A stretch of DNA of 19,740 nucleotides from Bacillota bacterium (GCA_023443315.1 JAEZVA010000009.1:1-19740), one strand, 5' to 3'. Shown: positions 1 to 6,733, counted from the stretch's first letter. Program-made: numbers and translations. The notes: generated by a model from the letters alone, not told the origin.

Positions 1-53
1 ATGGGACCCGAACCGATGACCAGTACCTTTTTGATGTCTTCGCGTCTTGGCAT
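1..53 (-). CDS. carB: Carbamoyl phosphate synthase large subunit, N-terminal fragment (cut by window edge)
   Basis: Only the first 17 or so codons are present, because the gene runs off the left edge. They read MPRREDIKKVLVIGSGP, the characteristic start of CarB: the Rossmann-like beta strand and glycine turn that open the first ATP-grasp half. CarB makes carbamoyl phosphate from bicarbonate, two ATP and the ammonia delivered by CarA. The ATG at 53-51 lies 2 nt after the carA stop and has a GGAGG ribosome binding site inside the end of carA, so the two subunits are very probably translationally coupled. The N-terminus is diagnostic, but nothing can be said about the rest of the protein. Confidence 0.9.
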   Translation of the reverse strand, partial: MPRREDIKKVLVIGSGP

Positions 54-55
54 AC

Positions 56-1168
56 CTATTTTGCCTCCTTCATCAAATCAATAAACCGGTCAAACAGATA
101 CGCGGTATCCTGAGGACCGCTGCACGCCTCGGGGTGAAACTGCACCGTAAACGCGCGGGTGTTTTTGTATATTACGCCTTCGCAGGTGTTGTCGTTGACG
201 TTGATGTGGCTGACCATGCCCACCGCAGGGTCTAGGGTGTCGCTGACCACCGCATAGCCGTGGTTCTGGCTTGTGATGTAGGTTCTGTCCTCGGTCAAAT
301 CCTTAACGGGCTGATTGCCGCCGCGGTGACCGTACTTGAGCTTGGCAGTCTCGGCACCCTGAGCAAGCGCAAGCAGCTGATGCCCAAGACAGATGCCAAA
401 GATCGGCACGCCGGAGGCAACGAGCGCCCGCAGCGTTTGAATGATTGCGGTATTCTCCGCAGGGTCGCCGGGGCCGTTTGTCAGCATAATCCCGTCAGGC
501 TGATAAGAGAGTACCTGCTCTGCCGTGGTGTGGGCGGGAACCACCGTAACGTCGCAGCCGCGGCTGCGCAGCGAATTTAGGATGTTGCCCTTGTAGCCGA
601 AGTCCATCATTACAACCCGATGACTGTGCTTGTCGCTTGGGTAAAGCTTTGGCTCTTCGCAGGTTACCTGACTGACTGCATCGGTGATGGTATATTCGTG
701 TATCCTTGCAAGCAGGTTATTTTTGTCGGCAAGCACGTCCTCGCTGGTAATCATGCCGTTCATAACGCCGCATTCGCGAATCTTGCGGGTGAGGGCGCGG
801 GTATCTACGCCGTGGATGCCGATGACGCCCTGCTGTTTTAGAAATGCGTCGACCGTCTGCTCACAGCGAAAGTTTGACGGCTGCTCGCACCACTCGCGCA
901 CGATGTAGCCCTTAACCCACGAACGGTCGCTTTCGCCGTCCTTGCTGTTTACGCCGTAATTGCCGATGAGCGGGTATGTCTGCGTCAGAATCTGTCCGTA
1001 GTAGCTGGGGTCGGTAAGCATCTCCTGATACCCCGTCATGCCCGTGGCAAACACAATCTCGCCTATCGTCGTACCCGTGGCGCCAAAGCTTTCGCCGGTA
1101 AGAACCGTACCGTCTGCAAGCAGTATGTACGCCTTTTTCGGTGTGCTTGTCATCATCTCTATGCCCAT
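56..1168 (-). CDS. carA: Carbamoyl phosphate synthase small (glutamine amidotransferase) subunit
   Basis: This 370-residue protein is of normal CarA length. Residues 1-150 form the CarA N-terminal domain (for example GESFGATG and the Y-Q-E-M-L-T-D-P-S-Y segment). The second half is a class I glutamine amidotransferase, with the nucleophile Cys260 in GICLGHQ and the His345/Glu347 pair in QFHPEA. It hydrolyses glutamine and passes ammonia to CarB, feeding both UMP and arginine synthesis. I kept the ATG at 1168 because AAGGA lies about 5 nt upstream. ATGs at 1156 and 1153 would give an N-terminus closer to many homologues and cannot be excluded. It lies 84 nt after pyrF, with no visible terminator or good promoter in between, and 2 nt before carB. 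Confidence 0.96.
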   Translation of the reverse strand: MGIEMMTSTPKKAYILLADGTVLTGESFGATGTTIGEIVFATGMTGYQEMLTDPSYYGQILTQTYPLIGNYGVNSKDGESDRSWVKGYIVREWCEQPSNFRCEQTVDAFLKQQGVIGIHGVDTRALTRKIRECGVMNGMITSEDVLADKNNLLARIHEYTITDAVSQVTCEEPKLYPSDKHSHRVVMMDFGYKGNILNSLRSRGCDVTVVPAHTTAEQVLSYQPDGIMLTNGPGDPAENTAIIQTLRALVASGVPIFGICLGHQLLALAQGAETAKLKYGHRGGNQPVKDLTEDRTYITSQNHGYAVVSDTLDPAVGMVSHINVNDNTCEGVIYKNTRAFTVQFHPEACSGPQDTAYLFDRFIDLMKEAK

Positions 1169-1252
1169 CCCTTTCCTTGCAGCGCTTATGCAGCCCCTGC
1201 CGATCCGTTTGCGTTGAGGTTGTGTCTTTTCCCTTTATTGTTGTAACTACTT

Positions 1253-2170
1253 CTATCCGCGGTACTCGTTAATCTCATCCCGCATGCGTATCGCCTCTTG
1301 CCTTGCCGCAAGCGCGTAGTCCTGCTCGCTATATCCGCCCTTTTGCCACGCGCAAAGGATGGCGCGCGAAGAGTTTATAATGGCACCGAGACCGTTTTTG
1401 TCAAACGCCACCGCCACATCCTTTGCCGAACCGCCCTGTGCACCGTACCCCGGTACAAGGAAGAAGGTGTCCGGCAGGGTGCTACGCAGCTGTTTTAGCT
1501 GCTCTGGGTAGGTTGCCCCAACCACGGCACCCACCGCGTTGTAGCCGAGACTCCCCTTGGTGCCCTCGCCCCATTGGGTGCACAGCCCGCCCATTGCCTC
1601 ATAAACCGTTTTACCGCCTAGGTCTTTGTCCTGCAGCTCACCCGACGAGAGGTTGGAGGTCTTGACCAGTACAAAGATGCCCTTGTCGTGCTCCTTGCAC
1701 TGCTTAATCAGCGGTGCGATGCCGTCGGTGCCGAGATAGCCGTTTACCGTCAGCGCATCGCCGTCAAAGGCGCGGATGTTTTCGTCCTCCACCTCGGTCA
1801 CACCGAGATAGGCGGCGCCATAGGCGTCCATCGTCGTGCCGATGTCGTTGCGCTTAGCGTCCACCACCACATACATCCCCTTGCTTTTGGCGTAGTGAAT
1901 GGTTTCGTACAGGGTGCGAACCCCCTGCCAGCCATACATCTCGTAGTAGGCACTCTGGGGCTTTACAGCGGGCACAATGTCGCACAGCGCATCGATAAGC
2001 CCTTTGTTATAATCAAGCAACGCCTGCGCTGCGCCCTCAAGCGTTTTGCCGTGTTGCGCATAGGCGGCGTTTTTGATAAAAGATGGGATGTAGTCTAGCT
2101 TTGGATCGAGACCCGCAACGGTGACGTTGTCGGTCTGTTCTATCTTTTTTATCAGCAGGTCAAATGACAT
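1253..2170 (-). CDS. pyrF: Orotidine 5'-phosphate decarboxylase (long, type 2 family)
   Basis: It catalyses the last step of UMP synthesis, converting OMP to UMP with loss of CO2. The active-site motif DAKRNDIG is at residues 104-111, with catalytic Lys106 and its flanking aspartates. A phosphate-gripper loop FFLVPGYGAQGG follows at about 236-247, and INSSRA near 265-270. At 305 residues it belongs to the longer OMPDC subfamily (about 270-300 residues), not the roughly 240-residue Bacillus type. A GGGGGA ribosome binding site precedes the ATG at 2170. The gene has its own strong promoter 80 nt upstream (2250-2278) overlapped by a putative ArgR site, and could also receive read-through from pyrR. 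It leads pyrF-carA-carB, an unusual order that puts a pyrimidine-only enzyme in front of the shared carbamoyl phosphate synthase. Confidence 0.96.
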   Translation of the reverse strand: MSFDLLIKKIEQTDNVTVAGLDPKLDYIPSFIKNAAYAQHGKTLEGAAQALLDYNKGLIDALCDIVPAVKPQSAYYEMYGWQGVRTLYETIHYAKSKGMYVVVDAKRNDIGTTMDAYGAAYLGVTEVEDENIRAFDGDALTVNGYLGTDGIAPLIKQCKEHDKGIFVLVKTSNLSSGELQDKDLGGKTVYEAMGGLCTQWGEGTKGSLGYNAVGAVVGATYPEQLKQLRSTLPDTFFLVPGYGAQGGSAKDVAVAFDKNGLGAIINSSRAILCAWQKGGYSEQDYALAARQEAIRMRDEINEYRG

Positions 2171-2249
2171 ATTGTTTTGTCCCCCAAGTTTTATTCTTAT
2201 GTGTTGCGATACAGTGGCTTGCGTCGGTGCGGGGGTCTTTGTTTAAATA

Positions 2250-2278
2250 ATTATACATTGTTATGAATAATTATTCAA
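2250..2278 (-). promoter_or_regulatory. Sigma-A promoter for pyrF-carA-carB
   Basis: On the minus strand the -35 is TTGAAT (2278-2273) and the -10 is TATAAT (2255-2250), separated by exactly 17 bp. This fits the vegetative sigma-70/sigma-A consensus closely. Transcription should begin near 2243, leaving a leader of about 70 nt. It lies inside the 148-bp gap after pyrR, so pyrF-carAB can be expressed independently of the PyrR attenuator upstream. Confidence 0.8.
2264..2277. promoter_or_regulatory. Putative ArgR/AhrC operator (ARG box) overlapping the pyrF-carAB promoter
   Basis: TGAATAATTATTCA is a perfect 14-bp palindrome. It matches the arginine repressor half-site layout TGAAT-WWWW-ATTCA with no mismatch; in the 18-bp form (WNTGAATWWWWATTCANW) 17 of 18 positions agree. 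It covers most of the -35 element and the upstream part of the spacer, where a bound repressor would block polymerase. ArgR control of carAB when arginine is plentiful is well known in other bacteria. That it operates here is inference from the sequence match and its position. Confidence 0.65.
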
Positions 2279-2318
2279 CTTATTTTTTTGTTCCCCGTAT
2301 AGAACTGCATGCAGATTT

Positions 2319-2858
2319 TTACTTCTCACTTGTATAGATTGCCACACGGTCGATGCCGTCGCGCTCGACCACCTGAACCTTCACCGTCTCGTCGCCAGAG
2401 GTGGGCAGGTTCTTGCCGATATAATCGGGGCGAATGGGTAGCTCTCTGTGCCCGCGGTCAATGAGTACCGCCAGCTGGATGTTCTGCGGTCTTCCCCGCT
2501 GCATAATCGCGTCTATCGCGGCGCGCACGCTGCGCCCGGTATATAGCACATCATCAACCAAGATTATGCGCTTACCCGTAATCGAAAACCCAATCAGTGA
2601 ACGGTCGTTTTGTGAACTGCCCTGTTCGTTGCGATCATCCCGAAACGGGGTGATGTCGAGCAGCCCTACCTCCACCGCCTTGCCTTCCATCTGCTCGATG
2701 CGGGCGGCAATGCGCGCGGCAAGCTCCGCACCGCGTGAAAGGATACCCAGTATGCATAGTTGCTCGGTGCCACGGTTGCGCTCTACAATCTCGTACGAGA
2801 TGCGGGTGATGGCTCTGGCAACCGCCTTATCATCCATAATCTCCGCCTTTTCCTTCAA
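2319..2858 (-). CDS. pyrR: PyrR, bifunctional pyr operon RNA-binding attenuator / uracil phosphoribosyltransferase
   Basis: PyrR binds UMP and then the pyr leader RNA to promote termination; many members also convert uracil and PRPP to UMP. The PRPP loop ILVDDVLYTGRSVRAA is intact, and the RGHRELP and DYIGKNLPTS segments are typical. I place the start at TTG (2858-2856), giving 179 residues (about 181 in Bacillus). It has AGAAGGGG 9 nt upstream, and the resulting start (KEKAEIMDDKAVARAITRI) aligns with family N-termini. The in-frame ATG at 2903 is impossible because it lies inside the attenuator stem. The ATG at 2837 is an alternative (172 residues, weaker ribosome binding site). The gene follows its own attenuator. 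Confidence 0.95.
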   Translation of the reverse strand: MKEKAEIMDDKAVARAITRISYEIVERNRGTEQLCILGILSRGAELAARIAARIEQMEGKAVEVGLLDITPFRDDRNEQGSSQNDRSLIGFSITGKRIILVDDVLYTGRSVRAAIDAIMQRGRPQNIQLAVLIDRGHRELPIRPDYIGKNLPTSGDETVKVQVVERDGIDRVAIYTSEK

Positions 2859-2889
2859 AACAAGCTTCCCCTTCTTTCGTTTACGGTAT

Positions 2890-2929
2890 AAAAAAAAGAC
2901 CAAACTGTCTGTGGTGTGACAGTTTGGTC
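2890..2929 (-). terminator. Attenuator (intrinsic terminator) of the pyr leader
   Basis: The minus-strand RNA folds into a perfect 12-bp stem. The arms are GACCAAACTGTC (2929-2918) and its complement (2909-2898), closed by an 8-nt loop and followed directly by eight U residues (2897-2890). It lies between the PyrR-binding element and the pyrR ribosome binding site. The 5' arm (GACCAA) can also pair with UUGGUC inside the PyrR-binding hairpin at 2989-3019, which would give the competing antiterminator. That last pairing is my inference. Confidence 0.92.
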
Positions 2930-2988
2930 GCAGATGCGTTCACAATATCCGCCGAATGAAACATCCGGCTATGGTGACTATCCGACCG

Positions 2989-3019
2989 CCTTGTCAGCCT
3001 CACAGGACCAACTTAAAGG
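2989..3019 (-). promoter_or_regulatory. PyrR-binding RNA element (anti-antiterminator) of the pyr leader
   Basis: The minus strand reads CCTTTAAGTTGGTCC, then TGTGAGGCTGACAAGG. It contains the conserved PyrR recognition pattern UCCNGNGAGGCU found in Bacillus-type pyr leaders. The outer stem pairs CCUU with AAGG and GUUGG with CUGAC (with wobbles). A second hairpin around GCCGGATG/CATTCGGC (about 2953-2971) sits between it and the terminator. UMP-bound PyrR should stabilise this hairpin and let the terminator at 2890-2929 form. Confidence 0.88.
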
Positions 3020-3033
3020 TTGCCTTTTGTAGT

Positions 3034-3062
3034 ATTATATCGCAATGAGTGTGGTTTGTCTA
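3034..3062 (-). promoter_or_regulatory. Sigma-A promoter of the pyrR leader transcript
   Basis: The -35 TAGACA (3062-3057) and -10 TATAAT (3039-3034) are 17 bp apart on the minus strand. Transcription should begin near 3027, immediately upstream of the PyrR-binding hairpin, as expected for an attenuated pyr operon. Confidence 0.82.
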
Positions 3063-3106
3063 GTGTCGTTTTTGCTAAAGCACCCCGAGGCTTTCACTTT
3101 ATTCTT

Positions 3107-3237
3107 CTACATAAACAGGATAATTGCACCGAATACGATAAGCGCGATACCCATAAAGCGATATAGCCCGAGCGCTGCGTCAGATGGTTCGGCATTCTTA
3201 AACTTCCAGCCCTCCGTCACATACCACAGGTTTTTTT
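3107..3237 (-). pseudogene. Out-of-frame C-terminal continuation of the lipoprotein gene
   Basis: Reading through the A7 run (T7 on the plus strand, 3231-3237) with one A fewer, the protein continues KPKNLWYVTEGWKFKN, then EPSDAALGLYRFMG, and ends in a hydrophobic helix (IALIVFGAIILFM) before TAG at 3109-3107. The layout of a hydrophobic helix, a W...EGWKFKNAEPSD stretch and a second helix looks like a small two-helix membrane domain common in Clostridia, resembling what is annotated as DUF6199 (recalled, not searched). The single extra A may be a real disabling mutation, a phase-variable tract or a sequencing error. Confidence 0.7.
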
Positions 3238-3653
3238 GGCTTGACCGCAAGCCCCAAACCCACCGAAGCCAAAAGCAGGGCGGGAATCAGCATAGCGGGC
3301 GGTCTACCCTTTTTGGCATGATTTTGCAGTTCCGTAACCAGTACGTCCTCGTCGATGTACCCAAGCTCGGAGCCCGACAGAAATCCCGGCGCATCCAGCG
3401 GATAAGACCATTGCCCTGAATATTGGGATTGGTCAAGACTCGTATAGGTATAGAGATAGCCGTTTGGGTATTCAATGGTAATCGTCTTGCTGTCAGTGCT
3501 GTATATGTAGGTTTGTTCGCCATAGCGTATGGTCCTGCCGTCGTCAAGGAACTCGAGCGCGATGCCGTCTATCGTTGTTACAGATTGCGCTGCGCAGGCG
3601 CACAGCAGCCCCACCATGCATACCACAATAAGCAGACGATAAAGGCGTTTCAT
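3198..3653 (-). CDS. Putative lipoprotein with C-terminal membrane segment (apparently frameshifted)
   Basis: The N-terminus (MKRLYRLLIVVCMVGLLCAC) is a lipoprotein-type signal with a lipobox-like L-C-A-C, Cys20 being the likely lipidated residue. Residues 25-85 form a Thr/Tyr-rich beta-type region. A hydrophobic segment follows (MLIPALLLASVGLGLAV, about 121-137), and the frame then ends with a short non-conserved tail after a run of seven A. Immediately downstream, another frame continues with a convincing membrane-protein sequence (see 3107-3237), so the stop at 3198 is probably not the ancestral end. GGGGAG precedes the ATG by about 10 nt. The start is 23 nt after the GNAT gene, so these are likely one operon. 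Function unknown. Confidence 0.75.
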   Translation of the reverse strand: MKRLYRLLIVVCMVGLLCACAAQSVTTIDGIALEFLDDGRTIRYGEQTYIYSTDSKTITIEYPNGYLYTYTSLDQSQYSGQWSYPLDAPGFLSGSELGYIDEDVLVTELQNHAKKGRPPAMLIPALLLASVGLGLAVKPKKPVVCDGGLEV

Positions 3654-3676
3654 TTAGAACAACTCCCCTTTACAGG

Positions 3677-4123
3677 TTAATCGTTGCAATGCAATACCAT
3701 TGATTGATAATCAAATCTTACAAACCCGAGCCGCTCGTACAGTGCGATGGCTCGATTATCCTTTGTAACCTCAAGGCGAAAGCGCTTTGCGAGCGGATGC
3801 ACTTTGAAAAGATGTTCAAAAAAAGCTCTTCCCAAACCGTTTGAGCGGTACTCGGGCAGTATGAACAGATCCTCTACCCATATAACAAGCCCGCCCGCCT
3901 CCTGCGAAAAGGTCTTTGCAATCAGCCCAAAGCCCGCCGTCCTGCCTTCGTGTTCAAGCAGGTAGCCCTCTAGGTAGCAGTCTGAGCGTACCATCTCCTC
4001 AAACGCAGCGGCAAGGTTTTCATCCGGCACGGGATGCAGTACCGCCTCGGAGCGGTAAAACGCAGCGGCAAGGGCAAGGTACTGCTCCTGATCCTGCTCG
4101 GTTACTCTTCGTATCATAATCAT
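3677..4123 (-). CDS. GNAT family N-acetyltransferase
   Basis: This 148-residue single-domain GNAT protein should transfer an acetyl group from acetyl-CoA to an unknown amine. The acetyl-CoA pyrophosphate-binding motif A is visible as EDLFILPEYRSNGLGRAFF (84-102), with the R-x-x-G-x-G core at 93-98. Motif B follows as N123...ALYERLGF (127-134). The start could be the ATG at 4123 or at 4117, with GGGATGAG as a weak ribosome binding site for either. It lies 26 nt after the ABM gene and 23 nt before the lipoprotein gene, suggesting one transcript. The substrate cannot be told from sequence. Confidence 0.9.
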   Translation of the reverse strand: MIMIRRVTEQDQEQYLALAAAFYRSEAVLHPVPDENLAAAFEEMVRSDCYLEGYLLEHEGRTAGFGLIAKTFSQEAGGLVIWVEDLFILPEYRSNGLGRAFFEHLFKVHPLAKRFRLEVTKDNRAIALYERLGFVRFDYQSMVLHCND

Positions 4124-4149
4124 CTCATCCCAGCATAGTCAGATTGCGG

Positions 4150-4437
4150 CTAGTCGCTGCTGAGCAGGTTGGTTTCTCCCTGCTTGCTGCACAACGCGCG
4201 CAGCTGTGGAACCAGCTCGATAAAATGCGCTGCCTCAAAGTGATTCTTAAGCATCTGCATATCCTGCCACTGCTCGATAAACACAAAGATCGTCGGGTCG
4301 TTTATGTCCTGATACAGTCTGTACAGGATACAGCCCGCGTCGTTTTGGTTGGTTAACGTCTCGAGCTGTTTGGCTATCTCCTTAAACCTTGCTACCTCTT
4401 CTTCACGCACATAATTCTTTGCTACTACCGTTACCAT
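4150..4437 (-). CDS. ABM (antibiotic biosynthesis monooxygenase / YgiN-like) domain protein
   Basis: This 95-residue protein has the ferredoxin-like ABM pattern: an N-terminal strand (VTVVAKNYV), a helix with F18 and L26, the D-A-G-C-I-L-Y-R-L-Y-Q-D strand, the FVFIEQWQD strand, and an H-F-x-x-A-H-F helix (66-71). Such proteins usually act as small cofactor-free monooxygenases or as dimeric quinol- or ligand-binding proteins, and the actual reaction is not predictable. A GGAAG ribosome binding site lies about 10 nt before the ATG. It is the first gene of a probable three-gene operon (ABM, GNAT, lipoprotein). I could not find a convincing promoter in the AT-rich stretch 4438-4520. Confidence 0.88.
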   Translation of the reverse strand: MVTVVAKNYVREEEVARFKEIAKQLETLTNQNDAGCILYRLYQDINDPTIFVFIEQWQDMQMLKNHFEAAHFIELVPQLRALCSKQGETNLLSSD

Positions 4438-4520
4438 AACTATTTATCTTCCTTACAATTTATTATTTGTCCCTTGAAAAAACCCAAAATACACTTTAAT
4501 TAAACAGGGGTTTGTACAAA

Positions 4521-4552
4521 GCGTCAGCGTACGCCGTGGCGCACGCTGACGC
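4521..4552 (-). terminator. Terminator hairpin at the end of the greA-lysS-membrane protein operon
   Basis: A perfect 10-bp inverted repeat (GCGTCAGCGT at 4521-4530, complement at 4543-4552) extends inward with further GC pairs. It begins 9 nt after the stop codon of the 4562-5212 gene. In the transcribed direction only a short T-rich stretch (TTTGT) follows, so it is a strong hairpin with a weak U tract. Confidence 0.7.
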
Positions 4553-4561
4553 GGTATGTTT

Positions 4562-5212
4562 TTAGCTTGCCTTTATGTTGTTAACCATGTTGTAAAGACC
4601 TTCGACCATCTTCTCGTATTGCGCGGCGTTTTTCTCTTTTACCTGTTCACCGGTTGTCATAGACACGTAAAACCTCGACCCTACCTGTGCGTGGTATTCG
4701 CTGATAAAGGTCTCTTGCGCAATCTCCGACTGCGTTATATCCCATGTCTTGCCCTCAACCAAGGGGTTGTCCGGGAAATCCTTTGACAGGTCGCGTAACA
4801 AACCTTGCTCGATAAACAGGTTGGTAAAGCCGTCGTCGTAGATAAACATCATCGACGGGTTAGTCGAAATCTCCGCCACCATCTTCATCTGCATGGCGTA
4901 GGCATGCTGTGGGTCGGTCGGTTCGCCTTGTTGTCCGCCCTCTAAGAAGATCGGGACAATCGAAAGGTTTACCTCCCCGTTGCCGTCGATGTCTGTGAAA
5001 TACTGCTCTAAGGTTTCTTCCAGCTTCTCGTATCTTTCATCGTCTACAAAGTGAGAGGTTGCAACCATAACGGTACCGTCAAATCGCTCCTTCGTCACAA
5101 AGTCTTTAACAAAAATAAACAACAACACCAGTGCGAAAATAGCCGCTACGGTATGCCACTTATAATGATACCAGTAGTTTTCCCATTTCTTTTTAAAGCT
5201 CATTCCATCCAT
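4562..5212 (-). CDS. Single-pass membrane protein with large extracytoplasmic domain, function unknown
   Basis: This 216-residue protein has a short basic and aromatic cytoplasmic start (FKKKWENYWYHYKWHT), one transmembrane helix (about 20-36) and an extracytoplasmic domain of roughly 180 residues. The FKKKWxNYWYHYK start is one I associate with a group of uncharacterised Clostridia membrane proteins. The domain's D-I-T-Q-S-E-I and F-I-Y-D-D-G-F-T-N-L-F stretches faintly recall an extracellular solute-binding fold, which is only a guess. AGGAAGG lies about 9 nt before the ATG at 5212; an in-frame ATG 9 nt later is possible. It starts 21 nt after lysS and is followed by a terminator, so it is the last gene of the greA-lysS transcript. 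Confidence 0.85.
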   Translation of the reverse strand: MDGMSFKKKWENYWYHYKWHTVAAIFALVLLFIFVKDFVTKERFDGTVMVATSHFVDDERYEKLEETLEQYFTDIDGNGEVNLSIVPIFLEGGQQGEPTDPQHAYAMQMKMVAEISTNPSMMFIYDDGFTNLFIEQGLLRDLSKDFPDNPLVEGKTWDITQSEIAQETFISEYHAQVGSRFYVSMTTGEQVKEKNAAQYEKMVEGLYNMVNNIKAS

Positions 5213-5233
5213 CCGTTCTCACCTTCCTATTGC

Positions 5234-6733
5234 CTAATCGCGAGGCCTCATGGTCGGGAACAAAAGAACGTCGCGTATCGAGTAACTACCCGTCAGCAGC
5301 ATGACTAGCCGGTCGATGCCGACGCCAAGTCCTCCTGTGGGGGGTAGTCCGTACTCAAGCGCAGTCAAAAAATCCTCATCAACGTCATTTGCCTCGTCGT
5401 CGCCCTGCGCCTTCATCTGCGCCTGACGTTCAAAGCGCTCGCGCTGGTCGATGGGGTCGTTTAGCTCGCTGAATGCGTTTGCATGCTCTCTGCCCACGAT
5501 AAACAGCTCAAACCGCTCGGTATAATCGGGGTCGGAGGGCTTGCGCTTTGCAAGGGGAGAAATCTCCACCGGATGCTCGGTAATAAAGGTTGGCTGCATC
5601 AGATGCTGCTCACAGTAGTGCTCGAAGAACAGGTTGAGAATATCGCCCTTTTGGTGGCGCTTTTCATAGGCAATGTGGTGCTTGTCCGCAAGCGCCTTTG
5701 CTTCCTCCGTGGTCTTCACCTCGTAGAAATCAACGCCGCCGTGCTTTTTGACCGCCTCTGCCATCGTAAGGCGCTCAAACGGCTGACCAAAGTCAATCTC
5801 TATATCGTTGTACACAATCTTGGTGGTGCCCAGCACCTTTTGCGCTACAGTGCGAATCAGACGCTCGGTAATATCCATCATACCGTTGTAGTCGGTATAC
5901 GCTTCGTATAATTCAAGCAGTGTAAACTCAGGGTTGTGTCGCACCGAAATGCCCTCGTTGCGGAACACTCTGCCGATTTCGTACACCTTATCAAACCCGC
6001 CCACAATCAGCCGCTTTAGGTGCAGCTCAAGGGCGATGCGCATATACAGGTCCATATCCAGTGCGTTGTGGTGGGTAATAAACGGACGCGCGGCAGCACC
6101 GCCTGCGATGGTATGCAGTACGGGGGTTTCCACCTCCAGGTATCCGAGCGAATCCAAAAAGCCCCTGATCTCCTTAATAATCAGCGAGCGCTTAACAAAC
6201 GCCTCCTTGACCTCGGGGTTGACAATCAAATCCACGTACCGCTGGCGGTAACGAAGCTCGGTGTCCTTTAAGCCATGCCACTTCTCGGGCAGGGGTAATA
6301 GGGACTTAGAAAGAAGGGTGAGACGGTGCGCATGCACCGAAATCTCGCCGCGGCGGGTACGAAAAACAATCCCTTTTACGCCAACGATGTCGCCGATGTC
6401 CCACTTTTTAAAATCGGCGTAGTTTTCTTCGCCGATGTCGTCTATCTTTACGTATACCTGAATCTTGCCGCTCGCATCGCGCACGTCGATGAAGTTTGCC
6501 TTGCCCATATCGCGCCAAGACATAATGCGCCCTGCTATCGAGACCTCGGTCGCATCAAGCTCCTCGAAACGCTCCACAATCTGCGCACAATAGGCTGTGC
6601 GTGCAAAGGTGGTAATCGCAAAGGGGTTTTTGTCCTCCGCCTTTAGATCGGTAAGCTTTTGCCTGCGGATGCGCAGTATCTCAGAAAGATCCTGTTCCTG
6701 TTCGTTTGCCTGTGGCTCAATCACTTCACTCAT
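5234..6733 (-). CDS. lysS: Lysyl-tRNA synthetase, class II
   Basis: It charges tRNA-Lys with lysine in the cytoplasm. The 499-residue length is normal. The anticodon-binding OB fold spans about 64-145 (VSIAGRIMSWRDMGKANFID). Class II motif 1 is at about 195-206 (SLGYLEVETPVL), motif 2 at 257-275 (VFRNEGISVRHNPEFTLLE) and motif 3 at 468-476 (GLGVGIDRL). The lysine-pocket segment SELNDPIDQRERF is at 422-434. Position 264 is Val and 416 is His where many homologues have Thr and Leu/Ile; both look like tolerated variation. An AAAGGA ribosome binding site precedes the ATG. It lies 113 nt after greA, a common pairing in Bacillota. Confidence 0.98.
   Translation of the reverse strand: MSEVIEPQANEQEQDLSEILRIRRQKLTDLKAEDKNPFAITTFARTAYCAQIVERFEELDATEVSIAGRIMSWRDMGKANFIDVRDASGKIQVYVKIDDIGEENYADFKKWDIGDIVGVKGIVFRTRRGEISVHAHRLTLLSKSLLPLPEKWHGLKDTELRYRQRYVDLIVNPEVKEAFVKRSLIIKEIRGFLDSLGYLEVETPVLHTIAGGAAARPFITHHNALDMDLYMRIALELHLKRLIVGGFDKVYEIGRVFRNEGISVRHNPEFTLLELYEAYTDYNGMMDITERLIRTVAQKVLGTTKIVYNDIEIDFGQPFERLTMAEAVKKHGGVDFYEVKTTEEAKALADKHHIAYEKRHQKGDILNLFFEHYCEQHLMQPTFITEHPVEISPLAKRKPSDPDYTERFELFIVGREHANAFSELNDPIDQRERFERQAQMKAQGDDEANDVDEDFLTALEYGLPPTGGLGVGIDRLVMLLTGSYSIRDVLLFPTMRPRD

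Noticed and set aside
2283..2310. Terminator between pyrR and pyrF (GTTC/GAAC)
   Set aside because: The stem is only 4 bp and the neighbouring homopolymer is A, not U, in the transcript.
3077..3094. Possible terminator (AAAGC/GCTTT) between the lipoprotein gene and the pyr promoter
   Set aside because: The stem has only 5 bp and no U tract follows in the transcribed direction.
4438..4520. Promoter for the ABM-GNAT-lipoprotein operon (TTGGGT-16-TAATAA)
   Set aside because: The match to consensus is too poor to call in such AT-rich DNA.
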